A stretch of DNA of 32,267 nucleotides from Alphaproteobacteria bacterium (GCA_949498175.1 CATDDF010000033.1:1-32267); one strand, 5' to 3'. Positions 16,321-25,658 are shown, counted from the stretch's first letter. Notes: generated from the letters alone by a model not told the origin. Numbers and translations: made by a program.

Positions 16321-17415
16321 ATGGCTGCGTCTGACCAGGCCGAATTGACGATTGATTTGGCGGCGCTGGCGGCCAATTACAAAACCATGCAAAAAAACGC
16401 CGGCAAGGCCGAGACCAGTGCTGTGGTCAAAGCCGATGGCTATGGCCTCGGCATGACGGAAATCGCTCCCGCTTTATCAAAAGCCGGATGCAAAACTTTC
16501 TGGGTCGCGCAATTAAATGAAGGCATTGCCCTGCGCGCAATCTTGCCCGATGCAATGATTTATGTGCTGAATGGTGTGCCGAGCGGCACGGCACCGCAAT
16601 ATGAAGAACATGATTTACGCCCCTGCCTCATCACTTTGGCGCAAGTAGAAGAATGGCAAGGCCATTGCCAATCCAATAAACCCCTAGCCGCTGCCCTATT
16701 TGTTGATAGCGGGTTTAACCGTCTTGGCTTTGGTGAGATTGAAATTGCCGAACTCATGGCACAGCCTGATATTTTTGATGGTTGGGAACTGTGCCTGATT
16801 GCCAGCCATTTGGCCTGCGCCGATGACCCGACCCACCCGATGAATGGCGCGCAGCTGGAGCGTTTTCGAAACGCATTGGCGGTACTACCGAAAGCTCCTG
16901 CCTCATTGGCCAATTCCGGCGGCACCATGCTGGGCACCGATTATCATTTTGACATGATACGCACTGGCACCATGCTTTATGGCTGCTCGGCTACAGCGAA
17001 AGAAGAAGACGCGCTGACCCCGATTGCATCTTTACGCGCGCCCTTATTGCAAATCCGTCACCTTTCAGCCGGAGACAGCATCGGCTATGGCGCGACCTCT
17101 ACCGCATCCGGGGAAATGACCATTGGCATTGCCAGTTTGGGCTATGGCGACGGCCTGTCGCGCCAATTCGGCAATCATAGCCCGTCGCCCATTCGCTTCA
17201 CCATTGCCGGTCAGCCGGTCAGCCTATTGGGGCGTGTTTCTATGGACAGTCTGGCTGTAGACCTCACAAATCTGCCGGAAATACCGTCTGTCGGCGATAT
17301 GGTCGAGATTTTCGGCCATGACAATCCGATTGACCGATTGGCGCAACAAGGCAACACCATATCTTATGAGCTTCTCACATCGCTCGGCAGCCGCTATAAC
17401 CGCATATACAAATAA
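16321..17415 (+). CDS. alr: Alanine racemase
   Basis: PLP enzyme that makes D-alanine for peptidoglycan. The start used is ATG 16321 (MAASDQAELTIDLAALAANY), two bases after the dnaB stop; the open frame from 16252 would overlap dnaB. It has 364 residues. The PLP lysine is Lys37 in AVVKADGYGLG. The catalytic Tyr of the partner subunit lies in SIGYGATSTA, and SLGYGDGLSRQ and the VSMDSLAVDL segment are family motifs. dnaB-alr adjacency is conserved in alphaproteobacteria. Confidence 0.96.
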   Translation: MAASDQAELTIDLAALAANYKTMQKNAGKAETSAVVKADGYGLGMTEIAPALSKAGCKTFWVAQLNEGIALRAILPDAMIYVLNGVPSGTAPQYEEHDLRPCLITLAQVEEWQGHCQSNKPLAAALFVDSGFNRLGFGEIEIAELMAQPDIFDGWELCLIASHLACADDPTHPMNGAQLERFRNALAVLPKAPASLANSGGTMLGTDYHFDMIRTGTMLYGCSATAKEEDALTPIASLRAPLLQIRHLSAGDSIGYGATSTASGEMTIGIASLGYGDGLSRQFGNHSPSPIRFTIAGQPVSLLGRVSMDSLAVDLTNLPEIPSVGDMVEIFGHDNPIDRLAQQGNTISYELLTSLGSRYNRIYK

Positions 17416-17430
17416 AAAGCGGAGACGATA

Positions 17431-18204
17431 GTGACTTTTCTGGCAACCATTGGCGCGTTCTTTCTCGCCTTTTTCGCGCAAACCGGACGATTGTCGGTTT
17501 TTGTGGGGCAAACATTGGCCGCCATGCTGCGACCGCCGATCTATTTCCGCATTATCGGTCAGCAAATCATTCGTATCGGCTATTTTTCATTGCCGGTTGT
17601 CGCCCTCACCTCTTTCTTCACCGGCGGCGCGCTGGCCATTCAAATTTATTATGGCGGCAATCAGTTTAATTCCGAAGCCATTGTGTCCAGCATTGTCGCT
17701 TTGGGCATTACCCGCGAGCTTGGGCCGGTGCTTGGCGGCTTGATGGTCGCCGGTCGGGTTTCCGCTGCCATTGCAGCTGAGATTGGCACTATGCGCGTCA
17801 CCGAACAAATCGATGCGCTGACCACTTTGTCGACCGACCCGCATAAATATCTTGTCGCGCCGCGCGTTATTGCTGCCACTTTGTGCATGCCCATATTGGC
17901 GCTGATTGCCGACATTATCGGTATTTTCGGCGGATTTGTGGTCGGCACACAATCATTCGGCTTCAACGCCGCCATTTACGTGCAGCGCACTATTAATTTC
18001 CTGACTGTCGACGACGTGACCTCCGGTCTTATTAAAGCGGCCGTGTTCGGCTTCATCATTGCCATGATGGGCTGCTATAACGGCTATTATTCCAAAGGGG
18101 GTGCGCAAGGCGTCGGCCGTGCCACCACCAATGCGGTTGTGTCGGCCTCCATTCTCATTCTCGCCGCCAATTATCTGATGACCTCGCTCCTGTTCTCATC
18201 ATGA
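17431..18204 (+). CDS. mlaE: MlaE-type ABC transporter permease
   Basis: Integral inner-membrane permease of the MlaE family, which moves phospholipids between the membranes. It has 257 residues and starts at GTG 17431 after a GGAG site. About five or six hydrophobic segments are present, with family motifs FFTGGALAIQ, ITRELGPVLGGLMVAGRVSAAIAAEIGTMRVTEQIDAL and, near the end, GVGRATTNAVV. The stop overlaps mlaF by ATGA. No substrate-binding mlaD follows, which is usual in the full Mla operon. Confidence 0.9.
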   Translation: MTFLATIGAFFLAFFAQTGRLSVFVGQTLAAMLRPPIYFRIIGQQIIRIGYFSLPVVALTSFFTGGALAIQIYYGGNQFNSEAIVSSIVALGITRELGPVLGGLMVAGRVSAAIAAEIGTMRVTEQIDALTTLSTDPHKYLVAPRVIAATLCMPILALIADIIGIFGGFVVGTQSFGFNAAIYVQRTINFLTVDDVTSGLIKAAVFGFIIAMMGCYNGYYSKGGAQGVGRATTNAVVSASILILAANYLMTSLLFSS

Positions 18205-18998
18205 CTGCCAAAATCGCCCTTTCCGATGTGCACAAAAGCTTCGGCCCTAAAGATGTTCTTCGCGGCGTCAATTTGGAGGTTGAGACCGGCCAATCGATTG
18301 TGGTGATTGGCGGCTCGGGCAGCGGCAAATCGGTGATGTTGAAATCCATTCTCGGCCTGCTGACACCTGACAAAGGCTCAATCAAAATTGATGGCCGCGA
18401 GACGGTTGGGCTGGCGCGCCGAGGCCGTGCCGATATTGATCACCAGATTGGCATGTTGTTCCAAAACGGCGCTTTGTTTGACAGCCTACCGGTCTGGAAA
18501 AATGTCGCCTTCCGTGCCATTCAAAATGACGGCATGGACGAAGCCGGTGCCCGCGATTTGGCCGTTGATGCGCTCAAACAAGTCGAATTGGGGCCGGAAC
18601 TGCTTGACCTCTCACCCGCCTCATTATCTGGCGGCATGCACAAGCGCGTCGGCTTGGCGCGCGCCATTGCGTCAAAGCCGGAAATTATATTTTTCGACGA
18701 ACCGACCACCGGCCTTGACCCGATTATGACCGATGTCATCAATCATCTCATTCGCGATTGTGTGCAAGAGTTGGGCGCAACCACCATGACCATCACCCAC
18801 GACATGACCTCAGTGCGCGCCATCGCCGATAAAACGGCGCTGCTCTATAAGGGCGAGATTATCTGGCAAGGCTCAACCGAGGCGCTTGAAGCCTCGGACG
18901 ACCCGTTCCTCAATCAATTTATCAACGGGCTGGCGCACGGGCCGATTGAAGTCGAAGGCCAACAACTCGACACCACGCCAAACGCAGAGGCAGTTTAA
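18201..18998 (+). CDS. mlaF: MlaF-type ABC transporter ATP-binding protein
   Basis: ATPase partner of the preceding permease in retrograde phospholipid transport. The 265-residue protein has Walker A GGSGSGKSV, Q-loop region GMLFQNGALFDSLPVW (typical of MlaF), signature LSGGMHKRVGLARA, Walker B IIFFDEPTTGLDP and switch His in ITHDM. The GMHKR form of the signature is characteristic of this subfamily. The start overlaps mlaE (ATGA) and the stop overlaps radA (TAATG), so three genes are tightly coupled. Confidence 0.92.
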   Translation: MTAKIALSDVHKSFGPKDVLRGVNLEVETGQSIVVIGGSGSGKSVMLKSILGLLTPDKGSIKIDGRETVGLARRGRADIDHQIGMLFQNGALFDSLPVWKNVAFRAIQNDGMDEAGARDLAVDALKQVELGPELLDLSPASLSGGMHKRVGLARAIASKPEIIFFDEPTTGLDPIMTDVINHLIRDCVQELGATTMTITHDMTSVRAIADKTALLYKGEIIWQGSTEALEASDDPFLNQFINGLAHGPIEVEGQQLDTTPNAEAV

Positions 18999-20377
18999 TG
19001 GCGCGCGCAGTCAGCGAATTTGTCTGCAATCAATGCGGCAATGTTACGACCAAATGGTCAGGCAAATGCGAAGGCTGTGGCCAATGGAATACCATCTCGG
19101 AAATCGCCGGAAGCTCAGCCCCGCCGGTCGGGCGCGGGGCCAAAAAAGCCAAGGGTAAAAGCGTCGAATTGGCGCCACTGGCCGGTAACGATAGAGAACC
19201 CGAGCGGCGCAAATCCGGCATCGGCGAGTTTGACCGCGTATTGGGCGGCGGATTGGTGCCCGGCTCGGCCACGCTTATTGGCGGCGACCCGGGCATTGGT
19301 AAATCAACCTTACTGCTGCAAGCCGCGGCAGCCGTCAGCAAACAAGGCGGCAAGGTGATTTATGTGTCGGGCGAAGAAGCGCTGGCGCAATTGCGCATGC
19401 GCGCCGGCCGCCTCGGCCTCGCCGATGCAAATGTGCAATTGGCTTCGGAAACCAATGTCGCCGATATTATCAAAACGTTGGAAAAGCAGGGCGATTTGGC
19501 GTTGGTCGTCATCGATTCCATTCAGACCATGTGGTCGCCCGCCATTGAAGCCGCGCCGGGCACGGTCAGCCAAGTGCGCGTCGCCAGTCAGGAATTGATA
19601 CATTTCGCCAAAAACAGTGACGCGCCGCTGGTGCTGGTCGGCCATGTGACCAAAGACGGACAAATTGCCGGGCCGCGCGTGCTCGAGCATATGGTTGATA
19701 CGGTGGTTTATTTTGAAGGCGATCGCGGCGATCAATTCCGCATTTTGCGCGCCATTAAAAACCGCTTCGGCCCGGCCCATGAAATGGGTGTATTTGAAAT
19801 GCAGGGCGCTGGCCTGATGGAAGTGCAAAATCCCTCCGCCCTTTTTCTCGAAGGCCGCGAAGCCGATGTGCCGGGGGCGGCCGTATTTGCCGGCATTGAA
19901 GGCACGCGGCCCGTATTGGTTGAAATTCAAGCGCTTGCTGCGCCGTCATCTCTGGCCACACCACGGCGTGCCGTTGTCGGTTGGGATGCCAATCGCCTCT
20001 CTATGGTGCTGGCCGTGCTGGAGGCGCGTTGCGGCTTGAGTTTTGCCGGACGCGATGTGTTTTTGAACGTCGCCGGTGGCTTGCGTATCAATGAGCCGGC
20101 GGCTGACCTCGCTGTAGCTGCGGCCTTAATCTCCTCGCTGAGTGGTAAACCGATAGCGCGCGATACCATTGTTTATGGCGAGTTGAGCCTATCGGGTGCT
20201 GTGCGCCCTGTGGCGCAAAATAATGTGCGCCTGAAAGAAGCCGAAAAACTCGGCTTCAAAACCGCCTATGCCCCTAAACCGGGCAAAGGCGATGTCTCAA
20301 AAAATGTTACCTTGCGCGAAATTGAAGATTTGGCCGCTTTGATAGCGGTTTTGGGCGTCACCGCGTCAGTCGATTAA
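18998..20377 (+). CDS. radA: DNA repair protein RadA
   Basis: A RecA-like, Lon-like ATPase that processes recombination intermediates by branch migration. It has 459 residues. An N-terminal C4 zinc finger (Cys10, Cys13, Cys24, Cys27 in CNQCGNVTTKWSGKCEGCGQW) is followed by Walker A GGDPGIGKST (95-104). The RadA-specific KNRFGPAHEMGVFEM motif comes next, and a C-terminal Lon-protease-like domain carries DLAVAAALISSLSGKPI. Its ATG overlaps the mlaF stop. radA before cvpA-purF is typical of alphaproteobacteria. Confidence 0.97.
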   Translation: MARAVSEFVCNQCGNVTTKWSGKCEGCGQWNTISEIAGSSAPPVGRGAKKAKGKSVELAPLAGNDREPERRKSGIGEFDRVLGGGLVPGSATLIGGDPGIGKSTLLLQAAAAVSKQGGKVIYVSGEEALAQLRMRAGRLGLADANVQLASETNVADIIKTLEKQGDLALVVIDSIQTMWSPAIEAAPGTVSQVRVASQELIHFAKNSDAPLVLVGHVTKDGQIAGPRVLEHMVDTVVYFEGDRGDQFRILRAIKNRFGPAHEMGVFEMQGAGLMEVQNPSALFLEGREADVPGAAVFAGIEGTRPVLVEIQALAAPSSLATPRRAVVGWDANRLSMVLAVLEARCGLSFAGRDVFLNVAGGLRINEPAADLAVAAALISSLSGKPIARDTIVYGELSLSGAVRPVAQNNVRLKEAEKLGFKTAYAPKPGKGDVSKNVTLREIEDLAALIAVLGVTASVD

Positions 20378-20439
20378 AAACGCCGTGTGAAGGCACAATA
20401 ACCGACCGCTTGCCAGCCCGACTCATGATAGGCAAATGC

Positions 20440-21129
20440 ATGGCTGCGCTCGACTATATTATCATCGCCGTTTTGCTGGTTTCAGCCGCGCTGTCACTTA
20501 TTCGCGGTTTCACCAAAGAAGTGCTGTCCATCACCGGCTGGATTGTCTCGGGCTATGCCGCGATATTTCTGGGCCCCTCGCTCAAGCCAATGCTGGCCAG
20601 CTATATCACCATTGATTGGGCGGTCACGGGCGGCGCCATGCTCATCGTGTTTCTTGCCAGCCTCATCATCTTCTCCATTGGCGGCCATTTTGTTGCCGCC
20701 TCCATTAAAGGAACCGGCTTGAGCGCGCTCGACCGCACATTGGGCATCGGATTTGGCCTGTTGCGCGGCTTCTTCATCGTCTGCATGGCCTATTTCGGCA
20801 TATCGTCAGTGATTCCCGAAAATGACCATCCGGAATTCATTACCGAGGCCAAATTGCGTCCTGTCTTGCAAACCGGCACCAAAGCTTTTGTCGCCATTGT
20901 GCCGCTTGACCGACTGCCGCTCAGCGTCGCCAATATCGGTGAAACCATTGGCGGGCCTGAGTTAGAGGCGCTTCGCGAAAGCGGCGAAGAGGCCTTACGC
21001 GAGGCGGCGCGCGAAGAACTTGAAAATCTCGTTGAAGAAGTGCAAGACAGCACCGAAGACACGGGCTATAAACAGCTTGAACGCGACCAGATGCAACGCT
21101 TGATCCGTAACACGGAAGGGGTCAAATGA
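20440..21129 (+). CDS. cvpA: CvpA family membrane protein
   Basis: CvpA is an inner-membrane protein needed for colicin V production in E. coli and linked to envelope stress tolerance; its biochemical role is unclear. The start used is ATG 20440 (MAALDYIIIAVLLVSAALSL). ATG 20425 and TTG 20410 are alternatives without better ribosome sites. The protein has 229 residues, four transmembrane segments in the first 130 residues with the family motif RGFTKEVLSITGW, and a charged, Glu-rich cytoplasmic tail. It overlaps purF by ATGA, the same cvpA-purF pairing as in E. coli. Confidence 0.93.
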   Translation: MAALDYIIIAVLLVSAALSLIRGFTKEVLSITGWIVSGYAAIFLGPSLKPMLASYITIDWAVTGGAMLIVFLASLIIFSIGGHFVAASIKGTGLSALDRTLGIGFGLLRGFFIVCMAYFGISSVIPENDHPEFITEAKLRPVLQTGTKAFVAIVPLDRLPLSVANIGETIGGPELEALRESGEEALREAAREELENLVEEVQDSTEDTGYKQLERDQMQRLIRNTEGVK

Positions 21130-22589
21130 GCGACATTCATCAACCGCCACATCACGATGATCGGCTTCGCGAGGAATGCGGCGTATTCGGCATATTCGGT
21201 CATGCTGACGCCGCTGCGCTGACCACTTTGGGGCTGCACGCGCTGCAACATCGCGGCCAAGAGGCGGCCGGTATTGTTTCCTTTGACGGTAAAAACTTTT
21301 TCGCCGAGCGTCGCCTTGGACTGGTCTCCGACCATTTCACCAAAGCCAATGTGCTCGACCAATTGCAAGGCTCATCTGCCGTCGGCCATGTGCGCTATTC
21401 TACCACCGGTGAAACGATTTTGCGCAATGTGCAGCCGCTTTTTGCCGATTTGACAGGCGGCGGCTTTGCCGTAGCGCATAACGGCAATCTGACCAATGCG
21501 TTGACCTTGCGCGATGAATTGGTCCAGCAGGGCGCTATTTTCCAATCGACCTCCGACACCGAAACGATTTTGCAACTGGTGGCGCGTTCCAAGCGCATCA
21601 ATACGCTGTCGCGTTTCACCGATGCGCTGTTTCAAATTGAAGGCGCTTATGCGCTGGTGGTGATGACCAATAAAAAACTGATTGGCGCGCGCGACCCGCT
21701 CGGCATTCGCCCGCTCGTCATTGGTGAGTTGGACGGGGCGTATATTCTTGCCTCAGAGACTTGCGCGCTGGATATTATCGGCGCGAAATTTGTTCGCGAA
21801 GTGGAAAATGGCGAGATTGTGATCATCACGGAAGACGGGCTGGAAAGCGTCAAACCCTTCCCGCCTATGGAGCCGCGCCCGTGCATTTTCGAATATATTT
21901 ATTTCGCCCGCCCCGACAGCACTGTGGGCGGCAAAAGCGTTTATGAATGCCGCAAAGAATTTGGCCGTCAATTGGCCGAGGAAAGCCATGTGCCGGCTGA
22001 TGTGGTGATACCCGTGCCCGATAGCGGCGTGCCCGCCGCCATTGGTTATGGTGACGCATCGGGCGTGCCCTTTGAGCTCGGCATTATCCGCAATCACTAT
22101 GTCGGGCGCACCTTTATTGAGCCGCAGCAAAGCATTCGCGCCTTTTCGGTGAAGCTGAAGCACAATGCCAACCGCATTCATGTTGAGGGCAAGCGCGTCA
22201 TTCTGATTGATGACTCGATTGTGCGCGGCACCACTTCGGTGAAAATCGTGCAAATGATGCGCGATGCCGGGGCGACCGAAGTGCATATGCGCATTGGCGC
22301 GCCGCCCATCACCCATCCTGATTTTTACGGTATTGATACGCCCAACCAAGAGGCGCTGCTGGCGGCGCAAAACTCTTTGCAAGAAATGTGCGCCCATATC
22401 GGTGCCGACAGCCTCGCTTTCCTCAGCGTTGACGGACTGTATAAGGCGATGGGCTATCCGGAAGGCCGCAATGCCGAGCGCCCACAATTCACCGACCATT
22501 GCTTTACCGGCGATTACCCGACCGGCTTGACCGACCAACAAGGCGACGAAAAACTGCACCAACTCTCGCTTTTGGCGGAACAAGGCTAA
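21126..22589 (+). CDS. purF: Amidophosphoribosyltransferase
   Basis: Commits PRPP to purine synthesis by transferring ammonia from glutamine. It has 487 residues. A propeptide of about 17 residues precedes the EECGVFGIFGH motif, whose Cys18 becomes the N-terminal nucleophile after cleavage, as in the Bacillus-type enzyme. The phosphoribosyltransferase domain has the PRPP loop VILIDDSIVRGTTS. CIFEYIYFARPDS is conserved, but the C-terminal FTDHCFTGDYPT has one Cys where iron-sulfur forms have CxxC. The cluster is therefore probably absent (inference). Confidence 0.97.
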   Translation: MSDIHQPPHHDDRLREECGVFGIFGHADAAALTTLGLHALQHRGQEAAGIVSFDGKNFFAERRLGLVSDHFTKANVLDQLQGSSAVGHVRYSTTGETILRNVQPLFADLTGGGFAVAHNGNLTNALTLRDELVQQGAIFQSTSDTETILQLVARSKRINTLSRFTDALFQIEGAYALVVMTNKKLIGARDPLGIRPLVIGELDGAYILASETCALDIIGAKFVREVENGEIVIITEDGLESVKPFPPMEPRPCIFEYIYFARPDSTVGGKSVYECRKEFGRQLAEESHVPADVVIPVPDSGVPAAIGYGDASGVPFELGIIRNHYVGRTFIEPQQSIRAFSVKLKHNANRIHVEGKRVILIDDSIVRGTTSVKIVQMMRDAGATEVHMRIGAPPITHPDFYGIDTPNQEALLAAQNSLQEMCAHIGADSLAFLSVDGLYKAMGYPEGRNAERPQFTDHCFTGDYPTGLTDQQGDEKLHQLSLLAEQG

Positions 22590-22590
22590 T

Positions 22591-23298
22591 ATGCGCTTTG
22601 CCGGCAAATTGGCGCTGGTGACCGGCGCGACGCGCGGTCTTGGCTGGGCCGTGGCCGAGGCGCTGGCCGCTGGAGGCGCGCATGTACTGATGCTCGGGCG
22701 CACGCAAGGCGCGCTGGAAGAACTTTACGACCTCATCAAAAAAGCCGGTGGCGAAGCGACCGGCGTGCCGATGGACATAACCGATGGCGATGCGCTCGAC
22801 CGTTTGGGGGCCAGCATTGCCGAGCGCTGGGGCAAGCTCGACCTGATGGTCGGCAATGCCGGTGTGCTGGGGCCGCTTACGCCGGTCTCGCATATTGACC
22901 CGAAGGAAATGGACAAAGTGCTGGCCGTCAACGTCACCGCCAATGCGCGCCTCATTCGCGCCATGGAGCCGCTGCTGATACAGGCTGATGCACCGCGCGC
23001 CGTCTTCACCACTTCCGGCGCGGCGCAAAAATGCCGCCCGTTTTGGGGCACTTATTCCACCGGCAAAGCGGCGCTCGATGCGCTGGTAAAAAGCTGGGCG
23101 CATGAGCATGAAAACGATGCGCTGCGCGTCAATCTCCTCTCGCCCGGGCCGGTGCGCACCGCCATGCGCGCGCAAGCCATGCCCGGCGAAGACCCCGACA
23201 CCCTGCCGACCCCCGCCGATGTCGCGCCCTTATTCCTCGAGCTTCTCTCAGAAAGCGAAACGCGGACGGGAGAAATTGTGGGGTTTGAGCGAATTTAA
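22591..23298 (+). CDS. Short-chain dehydrogenase/reductase
   Basis: A 235-residue classical SDR beginning one base after the purF stop. The cofactor motif is TGATRGLG near residues 11-18. An Arg soon after the second strand (MLGRTQ) suggests NADP. GNAG replaces the common NNAG. Catalytic Ser (TTSGAA), Tyr and Lys (YSTGKAA) are present. An SDR directly after purF is conserved in many alphaproteobacteria, but its substrate is not established. It is convergent with the small zinc-ribbon gene at 23370. Confidence 0.88.
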   Translation: MRFAGKLALVTGATRGLGWAVAEALAAGGAHVLMLGRTQGALEELYDLIKKAGGEATGVPMDITDGDALDRLGASIAERWGKLDLMVGNAGVLGPLTPVSHIDPKEMDKVLAVNVTANARLIRAMEPLLIQADAPRAVFTTSGAAQKCRPFWGTYSTGKAALDALVKSWAHEHENDALRVNLLSPGPVRTAMRAQAMPGEDPDTLPTPADVAPLFLELLSESETRTGEIVGFERI

Positions 23299-23369
23299 CC
23301 CCTCCGACTTAGGGGCTTAGTCCTTCGATGGCGCAAGGCGCACTAATGCCGATAAATCGACAAGTGCTT

Positions 23370-23594
23370 TCACCGCCCAAACCTAACTCCCACCTTGTCT
23401 TCGCAGTCTTGGCAGAAGAAATTGCCGCCGCCATTTTGCGGGCGGAAGGCACCGTCAGCCCCTTGTGCCAATTCGGGTTGCACGGCGCGCCATGTTTGGC
23501 TCGGCAAATGCCACACGCAATTGCCTTGCAAGGTGACGGCAGATGACCCGCAAATGGCGCAGCGCGGACGCTGGCGACTTTTCACCACTTCCAT
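23370..23594 (-). CDS. Small zinc-ribbon protein, function unknown
   Basis: A 74-residue product from ATG 23594, preceded by AAAGGGG. Two Cys pairs, Cys12-x2-Cys15 (RCAICGSS) and Cys61-x2-Cys64 (FFCQDCED), make a probable structural zinc site with about 45 residues between the knuckles; Cys26 lies between them. A longer frame to 23630 exists but adds sequence without a ribosome site. An overlapping plus-strand frame was judged a shadow because the Cys pairs and codon pattern favour the minus strand. It could be a nucleic-acid or protein-binding adaptor, but nothing in the sequence settles this. Confidence 0.65.
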   Translation of the reverse strand: MEVVKSRQRPRCAICGSSAVTLQGNCVWHLPSQTWRAVQPELAQGADGAFRPQNGGGNFFCQDCEDKVGVRFGR

Positions 23595-23711
23595 TGAAAA
23601 ACCCCTTTGGCTTCTTATTGTTTTGACCATGTTTTAATAGACACGGGCGCGCGCTAAAAGAGCGTTAATTTCAGATATTTTCTTCGATTTAACTTATTGA
23701 AAATAGCTCTG

Positions 23712-23740
23712 TTGAAAGCAATCGACACGACCAGTAGAAT
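23712..23740 (+). promoter_or_regulatory. Sigma70-type promoter for two small genes
   Basis: TTGAAA (23712-23717) and TAGAAT (23735-23740) are separated by exactly 17 bases, each matching five of six consensus positions. Transcription should start near 23747. Two purine-rich stretches follow, GGAGG near 23745-23749 and AAGGAG at 23757-23762. Only the second is properly placed for the 23770 start. This is one of the two best promoter matches in the window. Confidence 0.65.
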
Positions 23741-23769
23741 CTCCGGAGGAAAAATAAAGGAGACAGAAA

Positions 23770-24009
23770 ATGTCTTTAATCAGCAAATTATTGGGAAGGC
23801 CAAAGGTTTATCATATCACCAAAGTTGTTGATGCAAGCGAAAGGTTGGTGGAGATAGACCCCCATTGGCTGTTTCAAGATAGATTGGGAAATCGAATTAT
23901 CGTGCAATCCAAACAGAACTTGAAAGAAGTTTTGGATAGTGATGTTCAGATTACCCCAAAAAAGCTTGATGATTTTGGTCGCCTGGTTGCTGAACTGGAA
24001 ATTGCCTAG
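23770..24009 (+). CDS. Hypothetical 79-residue protein
   Basis: I do not recognise this protein. It starts at ATG 23770 with AAGGAG seven bases upstream and a strong promoter 30 bases before that. The product MSLISKLLGRPKVYHITKVV... is soluble, has no Cys, mixes short beta-type strands (VYHITKVV, RLVEID, NRIIVQS) with a C-terminal helix (KKLDDFGRLVAELEIA), and could be a small alpha/beta domain. The next gene starts 3 bases after its stop. Together they form an AT-richer unit between convergent housekeeping genes. Confidence 0.7.
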   Translation: MSLISKLLGRPKVYHITKVVDASERLVEIDPHWLFQDRLGNRIIVQSKQNLKEVLDSDVQITPKKLDDFGRLVAELEIA

Positions 24010-24012
24010 ATT

Positions 24013-24228
24013 ATGGGTTTCCAAAAATTATTTTTCACTGCTTTGCACGCAGGTGATGGGTGGGCGTGGTCACTTGTCATATTGACCATTGCCATTGTCA
24101 TCTGGGTTACTTGGGTGACCTTGTGGCTGAAAGATTTAAACAATGTCAGGCTCGAATGGCGCGCCACGCAACAGAGTCTCATTGATGTCAAAAATCAACT
24201 GACCGAACTTCGCCAAAGAAAACCCTAG
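24013..24228 (+). CDS. Hypothetical small single-span membrane protein
   Basis: A 71-residue product with one strong transmembrane helix (about residues 18-39, [20 protein letters not shown]) followed by a charged, helical tail ([30 protein letters not shown]) with a coiled-coil look. It lies 3 bases after the 79-residue gene, so they share a message and perhaps a complex. The final four bases (CTAG) overlap the end of convergent der. No family is recognised. Confidence 0.7.
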   Translation: MGFQKLFFTALHAGDGWAWSLVILTIAIVIWVTWVTLWLKDLNNVRLEWRATQQSLIDVKNQLTELRQRKP

Positions 24229-25658
24229 CGGTCTTCATAAGGGTTTTTGCCCTTACGAATGAAAATGCGTATGGGTATGCCGTCCAGCGCAAAGGTTTCG
24301 CGCAAACTATTGGCGAGATAACGCTGATAGCTTTCCGGCACGGCATGGCCGCGACTGGAAAAACTGACAAATGTCGGCGGGCGCGATTTGGCTTGCGTGA
24401 TATAGCGCAGTCGCACCGGTCGGCCCTTATCGGCCGGCGGCGGATGGCGGTCAATCACCTCGCCCAACCAGCGATTGAGCTTGGCCGTGCCGATGCGGGC
24501 ATTCCACAATTCATATTGCCGCTGTACGGCGGGCATCAGCTTTTCAACGCCATTGCCGGTTTGCGCCGACAGCATAATCACCGGCACACCGCGCAGGCGC
24601 GGCAGCGCGCGCAGCAGCGCATCATTGACCGTTTGGCGCACTTCTTTGCGGTCGAGTTTCAAATCCCATTTATTGATGGCGATGACGAGAGCGCGGCCTT
24701 CGCGCTCCACCAAATCGGCCAACTGGATATCTTGCTTGTCAAACGGGCTGGTCGCATCGATGAGCAGCACCACCACTTCGGCAAATTTCACCGCGCGCAG
24801 ACCGTCGGCCACAGACAGCTTTTCCAGCTTCTCCGTCACCCGCGCCTTGCGCCGCACACCGGCCGTGTCCCATAGCGTAATCGGGCGCGCGCCATTGGGT
24901 GCGGCATCGTCAGCCCATGTCCAATTGACGGAAATACTGTCACGGGTAATGCCCGCCTCAGGCCCGGTCAGCAGTCGGTCATCATTGAGCAGATAATTGA
25001 TAAGCGTCGATTTACCGGCATTGGGGCGCCCCAAAATGGCGACGCGCAGCGGCTTGTCGGGGTCATCCTCAAAAGGCTGGTCGGGGTCAAAATCGGCATC
25101 TTCTTCATCTTCGTCAAACGCCGTATCCCACGCTCCGCCATGCGTTTCCTCATAGGCCATTTGCGCATCGCGAATTTGCGCATAAAGCTCATCCGTGCCG
25201 TTGCCGTGCTCAGCCGACAGGGCAATCGGGTCGCCCAGCCCCAATTTATAGGCCTCATTCAAACCGGCCTCAGCGGCGCTGCCCTCGGCTTTATTGGCGG
25301 CCAGCATGACCGGCACATCGGCTTTTCTGAGCAGCCGTGCAAACAATTCATCTTCGGGCAAAATGCCGACGCGCGCATCGGTCAGCATCAGCACCATATC
25401 GGCCTCGGCAATCGCCGCCTCGGTTTGCGCCCGCATACGCGCTTCAAGCGAGCCCGATTTACCTTCTTCAAACCCCGCCGTATCGACAATTTGAAAGCGC
25501 AAATCGCCCAGCTTGGCATCACCAAAGCGGCGGTCGCGCGTCACGCCGGGTTGGTCATCAACCAGCGCCAACTTGCGCCCGACCAGTCGGTTGAACAGGG
25601 TCGATTTACCGACATTGGGTCGCCCGACAATGGCGAGAATGAAATTATGGGAAATCAT
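24225..25658 (-). CDS. der: Ribosome biogenesis GTPase Der (EngA)
   Basis: Double-GTPase needed for 50S assembly. The 477-residue protein has two G domains, with P-loops GRPNVGKST (residues 12-20) and GRPNAGKST (about 209-217). The switch and DxxG elements are VDTAGFEEG and DTAGVRRK, and the base-recognition motifs are NKAE and NKWD. A C-terminal KH-like domain ends with [12 protein letters not shown]. An acidic linker separates the domains. It lies 9 bases after bamB, the usual bamB-der arrangement, and convergently overlaps the small membrane gene by 4 bases. Confidence 0.97.
   Translation of the reverse strand: MISHNFILAIVGRPNVGKSTLFNRLVGRKLALVDDQPGVTRDRRFGDAKLGDLRFQIVDTAGFEEGKSGSLEARMRAQTEAAIAEADMVLMLTDARVGILPEDELFARLLRKADVPVMLAANKAEGSAAEAGLNEAYKLGLGDPIALSAEHGNGTDELYAQIRDAQMAYEETHGGAWDTAFDEDEEDADFDPDQPFEDDPDKPLRVAILGRPNAGKSTLINYLLNDDRLLTGPEAGITRDSISVNWTWADDAAPNGARPITLWDTAGVRRKARVTEKLEKLSVADGLRAVKFAEVVVLLIDATSPFDKQDIQLADLVEREGRALVIAINKWDLKLDRKEVRQTVNDALLRALPRLRGVPVIMLSAQTGNGVEKLMPAVQRQYELWNARIGTAKLNRWLGEVIDRHPPPADKGRPVRLRYITQAKSRPPTFVSFSSRGHAVPESYQRYLANSLRETFALDGIPIRIFIRKGKNPYEDR

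Noticed and set aside
21753-22703. 316-codon minus-strand frame antisense to purF and the SDR
   Set aside because: It mirrors well-recognised coding sequence on the other strand, shows no family motifs and has no ribosome site. It is a shadow caused by codon bias.
23395-23637. 80-codon plus-strand frame opposite the zinc-ribbon gene
   Set aside because: The minus-strand frame has two spaced Cys-x2-Cys pairs and a ribosome site, while this one has neither.
24238-24255. TAAGGG/CCCTTA hairpin near the end of der
   Set aside because: It lies inside the der coding sequence (KGKNP region) and no T-run follows on either strand, so it is not supported as a terminator.
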